Positions 16,582 through 24,655 of a DNA stretch of 64,000 bases are shown here, piece after piece. The stretch is from positions 124,001-188,000 of the forward strand of contig JADKJZ010000001.1 in the NCBI GenBank assembly GCA_016720805.1, in the 5' to 3' direction. The stretch comes from Gemmatimonadota bacterium (GTDB lineage Bacteria > Gemmatimonadota > Gemmatimonadetes > Gemmatimonadales > GWC2-71-9). The notes under the pieces were generated by a model. That model had not been told where the DNA came from, did no database searches, and saw only the letters and a list, made by a program, of their open reading frames with translations. A program made the translations under genes and the position numbers. Within the stretch, counting starts at the first letter, position 1, and each line of letters begins with the position of its first letter.

Positions 16582-18507
16582 ATGACCCAGCCAGCCCTCC
16601 CCCGGCGCCCCGCCCCGTCCCCCGTCCGACCATCGCCCCTGGTCGATGTCGCGGCGCTCAAGGCGTTGCTCGACGGCCCCGAGGTCGGGGTCCGGGACTT
16701 CGTTCGCCAGCGGCTCACCGATCCGCGCTTTGCCTACGTCTATGGGCTCTCGCACCATGCGTACCGCGAGGTGGTCCTCGGCTGGCTGCGCGAGCTGGCG
16801 AAGGACGGCCTGGGCGCGTTGGCGGTGGCGCCGCAGTACGGCGGGGCCGGACGACCACGCGACTTCCTCGCCTCGTTCGAGACGCTCGCCTTCCACGACC
16901 TCTCGCTGACCATCAAGTACGGCGTGCAGTTCGGGCTCTTTCAAGGCAGCGTGATCCTCCTCGGCACCGAATGGCACCACCGCACCTTCCTGCCGAGCAT
17001 CTCCAGCGGGGAGCTCCTCGGTGCGTTCGCGATGAGCGAGCTCGGCAGCGGCTCGAATGTTCGCGACCTCGAGACCACCGCCACCTACGACGCTGCGACC
17101 GAAACGTTCGTGATTCACACGCCCCACGGCGGCGCCCACAAGGAATGGCTCGGCAACGTCGCGTGCCACGGCGCGATGGCGACGGTCTTCGCGCAGCTGA
17201 TCGTCGGCGGCATGCGGCACGGTGTCCACGCCTTCCTGGTGCCGATTCGCGATGCGTCGGGGGCGGCCGCGCCTGGCGTGCGTATCGGCGACACCGGCAT
17301 CAAGGAAGGGTTGAACGGCGTCGACAATGGCCGGCTCTGGTTCGACCAGGTGCGCATCCCGCGTCTGCACCTCCTCGACCGCTTCGGACACGTGGCCGCC
17401 GACGGGACGTACAGCTCGCCGATCGAGAGCCCGGCGCGGCGCTTCTTCACGATGATCGGCACCCTCGTCGGCGGCCGGATCACCATCGGCCTGTCCGCAC
17501 TCTCTGCGGCGAAGAGCGCGCTCACCATCGCGATTCGCTACGGCAACCGGCGCACGCAGTTCGGTCCCGAGGGCGGCAACGTCACCAAGCTGCTCGATTA
17601 CCGCACCCACCAGCGTCGACTCCTGCCGGCGCTGGCGTCGTCGCTGGTCCTCGACATGGCGCTCTCTCGACTCGTCGATCGTTTTGCCGCCTTGCAGGAC
17701 GGCGGGGGGCACGAGGGAGAGAGTCGCGAGGTCGAGGGGCTTGCGGCCGGGCTCAAGGCCTACACCGCCTGGCTGGCGCAGCAGGCCGTCACCGACGCGC
17801 GCGAATGCTGCGGCGGGCAGGGCTACCTGCAGGTGAATCGCCTCGCGGTGCTGCGCGGCGACATCGATGTCTGGACGACGTTCGAGGGCGACAACACCGT
17901 CCTGATGCAGCTGCTCGCGAAGGGACTGCTGACGGGGTACAAGCAGGAGTTCGCCGAGATGGGGGTGATCCGGTTGCTCACGCGGCGGGCCCGGGCAGCA
18001 CTGAAGGCGATGAACCCGGTGACGGCGCGTCGCGACGACGAGGACCACCTCCGCGACCCGGTGCAACAGGCCGACCTGCTCCGCTACCGCGAGGAACGGC
18101 TGCTTGACGCCGCCGCGCGCCGGTTGCGCGCCGGGATGAAGAAGGATCCTCTCGGGGCGATGCAGGATGTGCAGGACCACCTGATGCACCTCGCCACCGC
18201 GCACGTCGAACGCGTCGCCTTCGACGCCGTGCAGGAGGAGATCGAGCGGGCGCAAACCTCGCTTCGTCCGTTGCTCATGCTCGTCCGCGACACCTTCTGG
18301 GCGTCGGCGGTCGAGCGCGACATCGGCTGGTTCCTGATGAACGGCGTGGTGGAGACGCCGAAGGCCAAGGCGATTCGCTACCTGGTCAACAACTGCATCC
18401 AGGAGATGCGGCCGATCGCCGAGCAGATCACCCAGGCCTTCGCGATCCCCGACCAGGTGCTGGCGGCGCCGATCGCCTTCGACGCCCTCCCAACGAGACA
18501 CGGATGA
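16582..18507 (+). CDS. Acyl-CoA dehydrogenase/oxidase-family flavoenzyme with extended C-terminus
   Basis: 641 residues, longer than the usual 380-residue acyl-CoA dehydrogenase and close to acyl-CoA oxidase length. FAMSELGSGSNVRDLETTATYD near residue 155 is the flavin-binding middle-domain motif of oxidases, GIKEGLNGVDNGRLWFDQVRIP near 260 is also oxidase-like, and RECCGGQGYLQVNRL with TFEGDNTVLMQ near 430-460 is the catalytic C-terminal helical domain. An ACOX-type tail follows. It would oxidise acyl-CoA to enoyl-CoA, passing electrons to oxygen or an acceptor. ATG at 16582 follows a leaderless-type TATTTT box. The stop overlaps the ATG of the SCP2 gene. Confidence 0.87.
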   Translation: MTQPALPRRPAPSPVRPSPLVDVAALKALLDGPEVGVRDFVRQRLTDPRFAYVYGLSHHAYREVVLGWLRELAKDGLGALAVAPQYGGAGRPRDFLASFETLAFHDLSLTIKYGVQFGLFQGSVILLGTEWHHRTFLPSISSGELLGAFAMSELGSGSNVRDLETTATYDAATETFVIHTPHGGAHKEWLGNVACHGAMATVFAQLIVGGMRHGVHAFLVPIRDASGAAAPGVRIGDTGIKEGLNGVDNGRLWFDQVRIPRLHLLDRFGHVAADGTYSSPIESPARRFFTMIGTLVGGRITIGLSALSAAKSALTIAIRYGNRRTQFGPEGGNVTKLLDYRTHQRRLLPALASSLVLDMALSRLVDRFAALQDGGGHEGESREVEGLAAGLKAYTAWLAQQAVTDARECCGGQGYLQVNRLAVLRGDIDVWTTFEGDNTVLMQLLAKGLLTGYKQEFAEMGVIRLLTRRARAALKAMNPVTARRDDEDHLRDPVQQADLLRYREERLLDAAARRLRAGMKKDPLGAMQDVQDHLMHLATAHVERVAFDAVQEEIERAQTSLRPLLMLVRDTFWASAVERDIGWFLMNGVVETPKAKAIRYLVNNCIQEMRPIAEQITQAFAIPDQVLAAPIAFDALPTRHG

Positions 18508-18923
18508 CCGCGAACGGCGAACCGCGAACTGAGTCCGCTGCGATGCCATCCTTGTTCACGCCAGGGGGAATTGCACGTTGGCAGGCGCACCTCAACGGCT
18601 CGGCGGTGTTCGCCGAGGCCGCCGCGGGATGGGTCGGGACGCTGGTGCTCGTCGCCTCGGATGTGGAACCACCGTCGCACACCCTCGTCCGCGTCGATGA
18701 TGGGCGCTGCACTGAGGCGAGAACCGCGGATGTGGCTGATCGGGATCCCGCCGATTTCGTGCTCGCCGCGACCACCACGACCTGGCTCGCGCTCATCGCC
18801 GGTCGCACGACGCCGACAATGGCCGCGATGACCGGCCGCCTCCACCTCGAGAAGGGCGACCTCTTCGCCCTGATCCCGCATGCGAAAGCGGCGGCCGAGC
18901 TTCTCGCTGCGGCCGCCGACTAG
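18504..18923 (+). CDS. SCP2 sterol-transfer-like protein
   Basis: 139 residues, starting with an ATGA overlap on the stop of the acyl-CoA oxidase-like gene. The C-terminal part, with FVLAATTTTWLALIAGRTTP and GRLHLEKGDLFALIPHAKAAAEL, matches the hydrophobic-ligand pocket of SCP2 domains. The N-terminal portion (FNGSAVFAEAAAGWVGTLVLV-like) fits the first strands of that fold. It may present acyl-CoA or other lipids to the preceding enzyme. A second ATG 13 codons in would remove a tail of low-complexity residues, but coupling favours the first. Confidence 0.72.
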   Translation: MTANGEPRTESAAMPSLFTPGGIARWQAHLNGSAVFAEAAAGWVGTLVLVASDVEPPSHTLVRVDDGRCTEARTADVADRDPADFVLAATTTTWLALIAGRTTPTMAAMTGRLHLEKGDLFALIPHAKAAAELLAAAAD

Positions 18924-18934
18924 ATCCGTTCACC

Positions 18935-18952
18935 CCGCGGCTGAAGCCGCGG
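18935..18952. terminator. CCGCGGCT..AGCCGCGG hairpin between convergent genes
   Basis: An 8-bp perfect stem with a two-base loop, 12 bases after the SCP2 stop and 13 bases after the stop of the convergent DUF4097 gene. An identical stem occurs at 30294-30311, also at a gene end. It resembles small REP-like palindromes. Confidence 0.55.
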
Positions 18953-18964
18953 CTCGGCGAAATA

Positions 18965-19732
18965 TCACCCTTTCTTGAGGGTGATCCCGCCGTTCACCGT
19001 CTCGACGCTGAGCCGGCGCCCGCCACGACCGATCTTGCCGGTGAACGACTTCGGCCCCCACTTCCCCTCGATGGTCACCGGAAAGTCGCTGCTGATGCCG
19101 CCGTTCACGGTTTCGCCGCTGATGTCGGCATCGAGGCCGGTGGGGAAGACGAGGTCGACGCCGCCATTCACCGCCGAGACCTTCAGCGTGCCGTCCCAAT
19201 CGGCCTTGGTGAACTTGGCCTTGATGCCGCCATTGACCGTCTCGAGGTGGCTGGCCGTCGTTCCGCTGAAAGTGATCGCGCCGTTGACGGACTCCAGGGC
19301 GGCCGATGCCTCGAGCCCGGTCGCGGTGATGTTGCCATTCACGCTCTCGGCATCGACCAGCACACCCGCCGGGACTCGCACTTCGTACCGCATCTCGACC
19401 TGGTCATAGTTGTCGCGGCCGCGTGACGAGGAGGAGTTCTCGCCATCGCACGTCTTCCGGTTCGGGTCGCGGTTGGTGTAGATGGTGCAGATCCGCACCG
19501 TCCCGCCGCGCTCCTCCATGATCGCCTTCACGTAGGAGCCGTCGCCCTTGATCACCCGCTTGGTGACGATCACCTCAGCGGTGCGCCCGGTGCCCTGCGT
19601 GATCACCATCGGCCCGTTGATGTTCTCGAGGGCGAGCGTGCCCCCGGCGGCGATCGTCGGGGTGAAGCGGGTCTCCTGGGCCGCCAGGGGGGCGGCGGCC
19701 ACGAGGAGGGAGGCGAGCAGGGTGCGGCGCAT
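18965..19732 (-). CDS. Exported DUF4097 beta-solenoid protein (VNGG repeat type)
   Basis: 255 residues. A signal peptide ends near LAAQE. After a dimer-like N-terminal part with two cysteines and a Ser-rich loop, the C-terminal half repeats a strand motif of the form (E/A)(S/T)VNGxI about every 18 residues: ESVNGNI, ESVNGAI, ETVNGGI, SAVNGGV, ETVNGGI, ETVNGGI. This is the DUF4097 adhesin-like solenoid; it probably sits in the periplasm. Function is unknown. ATG at 19732 has GGAG seven bases upstream; a TTG two codons earlier is less likely. Its own ECF-type promoter lies at 19772-19799, and a close paralogue is the next gene upstream. Confidence 0.82.
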   Translation of the reverse strand: MRRTLLASLLVAAAPLAAQETRFTPTIAAGGTLALENINGPMVITQGTGRTAEVIVTKRVIKGDGSYVKAIMEERGGTVRICTIYTNRDPNRKTCDGENSSSSRGRDNYDQVEMRYEVRVPAGVLVDAESVNGNITATGLEASAALESVNGAITFSGTTASHLETVNGGIKAKFTKADWDGTLKVSAVNGGVDLVFPTGLDADISGETVNGGISSDFPVTIEGKWGPKSFTGKIGRGGRRLSVETVNGGITLKKG

Positions 19733-19771
19733 GGGCAAGCTCCGAAGAGGGAGAGTCGGGGTTCCTGACTG

Positions 19772-19799
19772 AGACGTGGGCGACCCGTGAATGGTTGCA
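19772..19799 (-). promoter_or_regulatory. ECF-type promoter of the VNGG DUF4097 gene
   Basis: On the minus strand TGCAACC (19799-19793) is the -35 and CGTCT (19776-19772) the -10, with 16 bases between AACC and CGTC. It matches the promoter of the ECF sigma gene almost base for base at both boxes (TGCAACCATTC and CGTCTCAGT). Confidence 0.75.
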
Positions 19800-19801
19800 G
19801 G

Positions 19802-20584
19802 CTACCGCTTCTGCAGCCGGATCGCCCCATCCACGGTGCTCAGCCGCAACGCTGGCCCGCCGTCGCCGAGCGTGCCGCGGAACTGGCGCGGGCCCCACTT
19901 CCCCGAAGTGGTCAGCGGGAAGTCGCTGCTGAAGGTCCCGTCGACCGAAGAACCGGAGACGTCGAGGCCGACACCCGACGGGACTCGGACGGTGATGGCG
20001 CCGTCGACCGTCCGGTAGTGCATGCCGGCCTTCGGCATCTCGGCCACGGTCACGTCGATGTCGCCATCGACGGTCGAGATCGACTCCGGCGCCCGACCCG
20101 AGACGATGACGTCGCCGTCGACGGTGGTGATGGTGGCCTTGCCCGTCAGGTCGGAGACGTGCACGTCGCCGTCGACCGTGGTCACCTGCAGCGCCGCACC
20201 TTCGGGGAGCCGCACCTCGTACGACATCTCGACGTCGAGCGGATCGCGATATCCACTGCGGTTGCGGCCACGGCGGCCGGTGCAGCTGGTGCGATCGTCG
20301 TCCGTGTCGTCGAGGTAGAGGGTGCAGACGCGGATGCCGTCATCACTCTCCTCCATCACCGCCTTCACCAGGGCGCCATTCCCCTTCCGAACGGTCTTCC
20401 GCGCGATGATCTCCGCCGTCCGACCGCTGGCCGGCGTGACGCGGACGTCGCCGTCGATGTTGCTCAGGGAGAGTGTCGCACCGCGCGCCAAGGCGTGGGT
20501 GAAGCGGGTCTCCTGCGCGGTGAGCGGGGCACTGCTCGCGAGGCTGCCGAGCAACAGGACGGTCAGGGCGATCGGGCGGGACAT
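19802..20584 (-). CDS. Exported DUF4097 beta-solenoid protein (VDG repeat type)
   Basis: 260 residues, paralogous to the next gene: same signal-peptide end (TAQETRFT), same SSDFPxTxxGKWGP block near the C-terminus. Its repeated strand motif is TVDGDV, TVDGDV, TVDGDI, TVDGAI, SVDGTF, TVDGAI, so the Asn of the neighbour's VNGG repeats is Asp throughout. Probably periplasmic; no catalytic motif is visible. ATG at 20584 has AAGGAG five bases upstream. An ECF-type promoter lies at 20630-20658. It is divergent from the amidase gene. The open frame extends upstream beyond this start without support. Confidence 0.82.
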   Translation of the reverse strand: MSRPIALTVLLLGSLASSAPLTAQETRFTHALARGATLSLSNIDGDVRVTPASGRTAEIIARKTVRKGNGALVKAVMEESDDGIRVCTLYLDDTDDDRTSCTGRRGRNRSGYRDPLDVEMSYEVRLPEGAALQVTTVDGDVHVSDLTGKATITTVDGDVIVSGRAPESISTVDGDIDVTVAEMPKAGMHYRTVDGAITVRVPSGVGLDVSGSSVDGTFSSDFPLTTSGKWGPRQFRGTLGDGGPALRLSTVDGAIRLQKR

Positions 20585-20629
20585 GGCTTCTCCTTGGCGG
20601 TTCGGTCGGAACGGAGTGATGATTCCCTC

Positions 20630-20658
20630 AGACGCCGTATCCCCCCGCAGGGTTGTCA
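20630..20658 (-). promoter_or_regulatory. ECF-type promoter of the VDG DUF4097 gene
   Basis: TGACAACC (20658-20651) as -35 and CGTCT (20634-20630) as -10 on the minus strand, with a 16-base gap between AACC and CGTC. Same layout as at 19772-19799 and 24507-24535, with a weaker -35 match. Confidence 0.65.
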
Positions 20659-20673
20659 CCTCAGGAGCCGCCA

Positions 20674-22419
20674 ATGTCCCAGCCCTTCGATCGCCGCACC
20701 TTTCTCGGCCTCGCCACCGCCGCCGGCCTCCCGATCGCACTGGCCGACCAGCTGTGGGCCGATGTGGTCCCGCCGGCTGCCAACGCACCAGAGGCCGTTC
20801 TGGCACTGCGGGCACTCACGAAGGAGCAGCTCGCCGCCGCCGAGGCGGTGCTGGGGATCAGCTTCACCGATGCCGAGCGCGAGATGATGCTCTCGACGGT
20901 CGACGGGACGCTTGCCTCGCTCGCCAAGCTGCAGCAAGTGCCGCTGCCGAACTCGGTCGTACCGGCGCTCCACTTTGACCCGCGCCCGGCGGGGGCGACG
21001 GCCGTCGGTCAGCCCATCACTGCGCGGGTGCCGCGCCGACGACCCAATCCGCTGGTGCTGCCGACCACCGACTCGGACTGGGCGTTCGCCTCGGCGGAAC
21101 AGCTCGGGCGCTTGATCCGAGCCGGGCACGTGACCTCGCGGCAACTGGTCGATCGCGCGCTCGCGCGCTACGCGCAGTTCGACCCGATCCTCAAGTGCGC
21201 CATCACGCTCACGCCGGAGCGGGCGCGTGCGCAGGCCGATGCGCTCGACGCCGAGGCGAAGCGCGGGAGCTTCCGCGGGCCGCTGCATGGCGTGCCCTAC
21301 GCCGCGAAGGACCTCTTTGCGGTGCCGGGCTATCCGACCACCTGGGGGTCTCCACTCTTCAAGGAGCAGCGGCTTGAGGAGACGGCCGCGGTGGTCGAGC
21401 GGCTCGACAAAGCGGGCGCCGTGTTGGTGGCCAAGACCTCGCTCGGCGAGTTCGCGCAGGGTGATGTCTGGTTCGGCGGAATGACGCGCAACCCGTGGAA
21501 CACGGAGCAGGGATCGAGTGGGTCCTCGGCCGGGTCGGCGAGCAGCGTGGCGGCGGGCCTCGTCCCGTTCGCGATCGGCACCGAGACACTCGGCTCGATC
21601 GTCTCGCCCTGCACGCGCTGCGGCGTGAGCGGTCTGCGTCCGACCTTCGGCCGGATCTCGCGGCATGGGGCGATGGCGCTCTCGTGGACAATGGACAAGG
21701 TCGGCCCCATTGCTCGCCATGCAGGTGACTTGGCACTCGTCTTCGACGCCGTGCACGGCGCCGACCCGCGCGACCCGTCGACGCGGACGATGCCGTTCCG
21801 CTACGAGCCCGATCGGTCGCTCGCGAACGTGCGCATCGGCGTACATCCCTCGCTTGTCGAGCCGGCGGCGGATGCCTCGGCACCGCAGCGCGCTGCCTAC
21901 ACGGCGCAGCGCCCCGTCCTCGATGCGCTGATCAAGGCGGGTGCGACGCTGACGCCGATCGTCTGGCCCGAGACGCTGCCGACCGACGCGATGCGCACCA
22001 TCCTCACGGTCGAGGCGGCGGCCGCATTTGAGGAGATCACCCGCACCAATCGCGACGACCAGATGGTGCAGCAGAATCGAGGTGCCTGGCCCAACACTTT
22101 CCGGGCGGCGCACATGGTGTCGGCGGTCCAGTACGTCCAGGCCAACCGCGCGCGCACGCTCCTCATGCAGCAACTCGCGACACTCTACGCGACGGTCGAC
22201 GTGATCATCGCGCCGACCAACGCCGGATCGGTGCTGACGGCGACCAACCTGAGCGGCCATCCGACGGTGGTGGTGCCGAGCGGCTTTTCGGAGCAGGGGG
22301 CGCCGCGGGCGATCACGTTCGTGGCGGCGCTGTGGCGGGAGGATCTGGCGTTGCGGCTGGCGGCGGTGTGGCAACAGGCGAGCGACATCCACCTGCGTCG
22401 CCCGCCCAAGTTCAGCTGA
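20674..22419 (+). CDS. Exported amidase (amidase signature family)
   Basis: 581 residues. FDRRTFLGLATAAGLPIAL is a twin-arginine signal. The amidase-signature core runs from about 145: AAKDLFAVPGYPT holds the catalytic Lys, QGSSGSSAGSASSVAAG the two catalytic serines' region, and GTETLGSIVSPC the nucleophile loop. The family hydrolyses amides of varied kinds, so substrate is not predicted. An unusual N-terminal helical stretch of about 100 residues precedes the core. ATG at 20674 has AGGAG six bases upstream; an earlier in-frame start lacks one. Its stop is three bases from the stop of the convergent DUF4097 gene. Confidence 0.88.
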   Translation: MSQPFDRRTFLGLATAAGLPIALADQLWADVVPPAANAPEAVLALRALTKEQLAAAEAVLGISFTDAEREMMLSTVDGTLASLAKLQQVPLPNSVVPALHFDPRPAGATAVGQPITARVPRRRPNPLVLPTTDSDWAFASAEQLGRLIRAGHVTSRQLVDRALARYAQFDPILKCAITLTPERARAQADALDAEAKRGSFRGPLHGVPYAAKDLFAVPGYPTTWGSPLFKEQRLEETAAVVERLDKAGAVLVAKTSLGEFAQGDVWFGGMTRNPWNTEQGSSGSSAGSASSVAAGLVPFAIGTETLGSIVSPCTRCGVSGLRPTFGRISRHGAMALSWTMDKVGPIARHAGDLALVFDAVHGADPRDPSTRTMPFRYEPDRSLANVRIGVHPSLVEPAADASAPQRAAYTAQRPVLDALIKAGATLTPIVWPETLPTDAMRTILTVEAAAAFEEITRTNRDDQMVQQNRGAWPNTFRAAHMVSAVQYVQANRARTLLMQQLATLYATVDVIIAPTNAGSVLTATNLSGHPTVVVPSGFSEQGAPRAITFVAALWREDLALRLAAVWQQASDIHLRRPPKFS

Positions 22420-22422
22420 GGT

Positions 22423-23358
22423 CTACTTCCCGGTCTTGACGCGAATCGGGCCGTTGAACGACTCGACGCTGACGCGCGCCTCGCCCTTGCCGAAGGTGAC
22501 GGTGAAGTCCGACTCCTCCCCGAAACCCGGCACCGGCGGGACGGGCGCGGCCGCCCGCCCCTTCCCCGGGCGTGGCGTGGCCGGCGGGGCCATCGGTGCC
22601 TGCCGTCCCCCCGACGTCAGCATCCCCTTCAATTCGGTCTCGAAGTCGCCCATCACCGTCGAGACGCGCATCTTCGCGCTGGTGTTGCTCGGCAGCGTCA
22701 GCGTGATGCCGCCATTGTGGCTCTCGAAACTGTAGTTCCCGTCGGGGTCGAGACTTCCCGTGAAGTCGACGGTGGAGTTGACCGACGACGCGGTGACCGA
22801 CGCCGCGTGCACCCCGCGCATCCGCACGCCGGCGTTGATGCTCTCGGCCTCGAGCCGGCCCTCGACATCGACATTCTCGAGCGAGACGACCCCGGCGACC
22901 GCGTTGATCGAGAGCGACGCGCCCTTGTAGTCGACCACCGTCACCGTCCCCGCCACCGTCTCGAGTGCCGTGCGTCCGCTGCCGTTGAGCAGCCGGATGG
23001 AGCCGTTCATGGTGGTGATGTCGAGACGATCCGTGGCGCCGGTGACCGTGACCCCGCCCGAGATGCAGTTGATCTCGAGGCGACTCGACGGCGGAACGGT
23101 GATGGTCAACATCCCCGACGGCGATCCTTCGCGGCCGCGCCCCATCGAGAGGATGTCGCAGTTGACCTCGGCACTGCGGCGGTCGGACTCGAGGCTGCCC
23201 CCCGTCACGTTGAGCCGCTCCTCGGTGCCGACGCGCACCGTCACGCCGCAGGTCGGGGCGTTGATCTCGATCGTGGCGCCGCTGCCGAGCCGGACGGCGG
23301 TGTCTGGGGCGGTCAGGCCGCTGGCGGCGACGGTGGCGAAGAGCAGGGTGGCGAACAT
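22423..23358 (-). CDS. Exported DUF4097 protein in the sigma operon
   Basis: 311 residues. A signal peptide of about 16 residues is followed by repeated solenoid strands (TTMNGSI, ETVAGTV, ESINAGV, SSVNSTV, ESHNGGI, ESFNGPI), less regular than in the two genes at 18965-20584. A Pro-rich insert (PPATPRPGKGRAAA) splits the C-terminal strands. It lies 21 bases after the anti-sigma gene with GAGGAG before its ATG, so it is the third gene of the sigma operon. A role as a structural or sensory periplasmic protein controlled by the sigma factor is inferred. Confidence 0.8.
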   Translation of the reverse strand: MFATLLFATVAASGLTAPDTAVRLGSGATIEINAPTCGVTVRVGTEERLNVTGGSLESDRRSAEVNCDILSMGRGREGSPSGMLTITVPPSSRLEINCISGGVTVTGATDRLDITTMNGSIRLLNGSGRTALETVAGTVTVVDYKGASLSINAVAGVVSLENVDVEGRLEAESINAGVRMRGVHAASVTASSVNSTVDFTGSLDPDGNYSFESHNGGITLTLPSNTSAKMRVSTVMGDFETELKGMLTSGGRQAPMAPPATPRPGKGRAAAPVPPVPGFGEESDFTVTFGKGEARVSVESFNGPIRVKTGK

Positions 23359-23379
23359 GGCAATCTCCTCGGGACCCGG

Positions 23380-23940
23380 TCAGGTCCGAATGGCCGTGCG
23401 GCGCGTCACGGTGCGCAGCACGTCAAGCTTCTTCTGCAGCGCGGACGTCAGGTAATGCGCGCTGCGTGGGTCGTCAGGGGTCGCGCGCTGCAGCGTGGCG
23501 GCATCGGCGATCACCTGGTCGAGTGCGGCGAGCGAAGCACGAATTCCCTCGCGGGTCTTCGGGTCGAGCGTCGTTTCGGTGCCGGCGAGATGCGCCTCCA
23601 GCTGACCGATGGCCTGCTGGAGCGCCTGATCGGCCGGCGTGTGCGACGCCGCCACGCTACTGGCGGGCGTGACCAGGGCCGCCTGCGCGGACGTGGCCGC
23701 GGGCGGCACCACCGTGCCCGATCGGAGCAGGAGCATCGTGCCGCCGATCGACGCGGCGGCGATCACCAACCCGGCCGCAATCGCGGTCGGCCAGCGCAGC
23801 AGGAACGTGCCAGCCGGATGCCGCGGCGTCAGCTGCGGCGCGATCTCGGGCCAGAGATCCTCGGCGGGTGGCGTGTCGCGCAAGGTCGCGACCGCCTCCA
23901 GTAGCCGGGGATCGAGCGGGTCGTCGTCGTTAGTGGCCAT
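23380..23940 (-). CDS. Membrane anti-sigma factor candidate
   Basis: 186 residues. The N-terminal 50 residues are cytoplasmic and acidic, a single membrane segment lies near residues 52-72 (TAIAAGLVIAAASIGG), and the C-terminal periplasmic part is helical. ATG at 23940 overlaps the end of the ECF sigma gene by 11 bases, the standard place for an anti-sigma factor. It has no cysteine at all, so it lacks the zinc-finger anti-sigma motif; recognition rests on position and topology. The DUF4097 gene follows. Confidence 0.75.
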   Translation of the reverse strand: MATNDDDPLDPRLLEAVATLRDTPPAEDLWPEIAPQLTPRHPAGTFLLRWPTAIAAGLVIAAASIGGTMLLLRSGTVVPPAATSAQAALVTPASSVAASHTPADQALQQAIGQLEAHLAGTETTLDPKTREGIRASLAALDQVIADAATLQRATPDDPRSAHYLTSALQKKLDVLRTVTRRTAIRT

Positions 23941-24487
23941 CGAGCATCCTCCGGAGCGCGGCGCGGGCGCGCGACAACTGCGACTTCGAGGTGCCGACCA
24001 CCAGCCCGAGCCGGTCGGCGATTTCTTCGTGCGTCCATCCTTCCACGTCGTGAAGGATGAACACCTGGCGCGAGCCATCCGGAAGCCGACGGATCGCGGA
24101 CTCGAGATCCATCGCCACGGCCGGGTGCGGAGTGTGCCCAGCGGCCTGCCCGAGGGCGAGCTCGTCGTCCTGGATCCACTTCCGCTCGCTCTGCCCGCTC
24201 CGATGCCTGGAGAGCACCACGTTCACCGCCAGCCGGTGCAACCAGGTCGAGAAGGCACTCTCGGCCCGAAAGGTCGGCAGCTTCTGCCACGCCCGGATGA
24301 AGACGTCCTGGGTCAGGTCATCGGCCAGGTCGTCGCCAGCCATCCGCCGCACCAGGGTGTGGATTCGCGCCACATGGCGTCGGTAGAGTCGCTCGAATGC
24401 CCCCTCGTCGCCCCCCGCCGCCGCCTTGGCGAGGGAGGCTTCGATGTCGAGGGCCGGCGTACCAGCCAAGGGGGTCGAAAGCGTCAT
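23930..24487 (-). CDS. ECF RNA polymerase sigma factor
   Basis: 185 residues. Region 2 shows DLTQDVFIRAWQKLPTFR near residue 60 and STWLHRLAVNVVLSRHR near 85; region 4 shows LPDGSRQVFILHDVEGWTHEEI and a helix-turn-helix with GTSKSQLSRARAALRRML. I choose ATG at 24487: the mapped-looking ECF promoter (24507-24535) would start transcription about 13 bases before it, leaving little room for the GTG at 24499. The promoter suggests autoregulation, with the two DUF4097 genes as further targets. Confidence 0.92.
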   Translation of the reverse strand: MTLSTPLAGTPALDIEASLAKAAAGGDEGAFERLYRRHVARIHTLVRRMAGDDLADDLTQDVFIRAWQKLPTFRAESAFSTWLHRLAVNVVLSRHRSGQSERKWIQDDELALGQAAGHTPHPAVAMDLESAIRRLPDGSRQVFILHDVEGWTHEEIADRLGLVVGTSKSQLSRARAALRRMLDGH

Positions 24488-24506
24488 GGTGGCGATCACG
24501 AAACTG

Positions 24507-24535
24507 AGACGGGGCGGGAAGCCCGAATGGTTGCA
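24507..24535 (-). promoter_or_regulatory. ECF-type promoter of the sigma operon
   Basis: TGCAACC (24535-24529) and CGTCT (24511-24507) on the minus strand, 17 bases between AACC and CGTC. AAC at -35 and CGTC at -10 are the usual ECF hallmarks. The -35 sits in a perfect palindrome, GGTTGCAACC. Confidence 0.75.
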
Positions 24536-24548
24536 ACCGGGGAACGAA

Positions 24549-24655
24549 GGATGATGGATGATGGATGATGGATGATGGATATGTGACGGCCGTCGATGCG
24601 CTGCATGGTCTGTCCGGACACCAATCCATCATCCATCATCTATCATCCATCATCC
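24549..24655. repeat. Inverted GGATGAT heptamer array, element C
   Basis: Two 32-base arms, 24549-24580 and 24624-24655, each four and a half GGATGAT units, pair with a single mismatch (one unit on the right arm reads AGATGAT). The 43-base spacer contains the palindrome TGTCCGGACA. The right arm abuts the stop codon of the agmatine deiminase gene; the left arm is 62 bases upstream of the sigma ATG. Confidence 0.9.

Noticed and set aside
24549..24655. Heptamer element as an insertion sequence remnant
   Set aside because: No transposase coding and no target-site duplication can be seen around any of the three copies.
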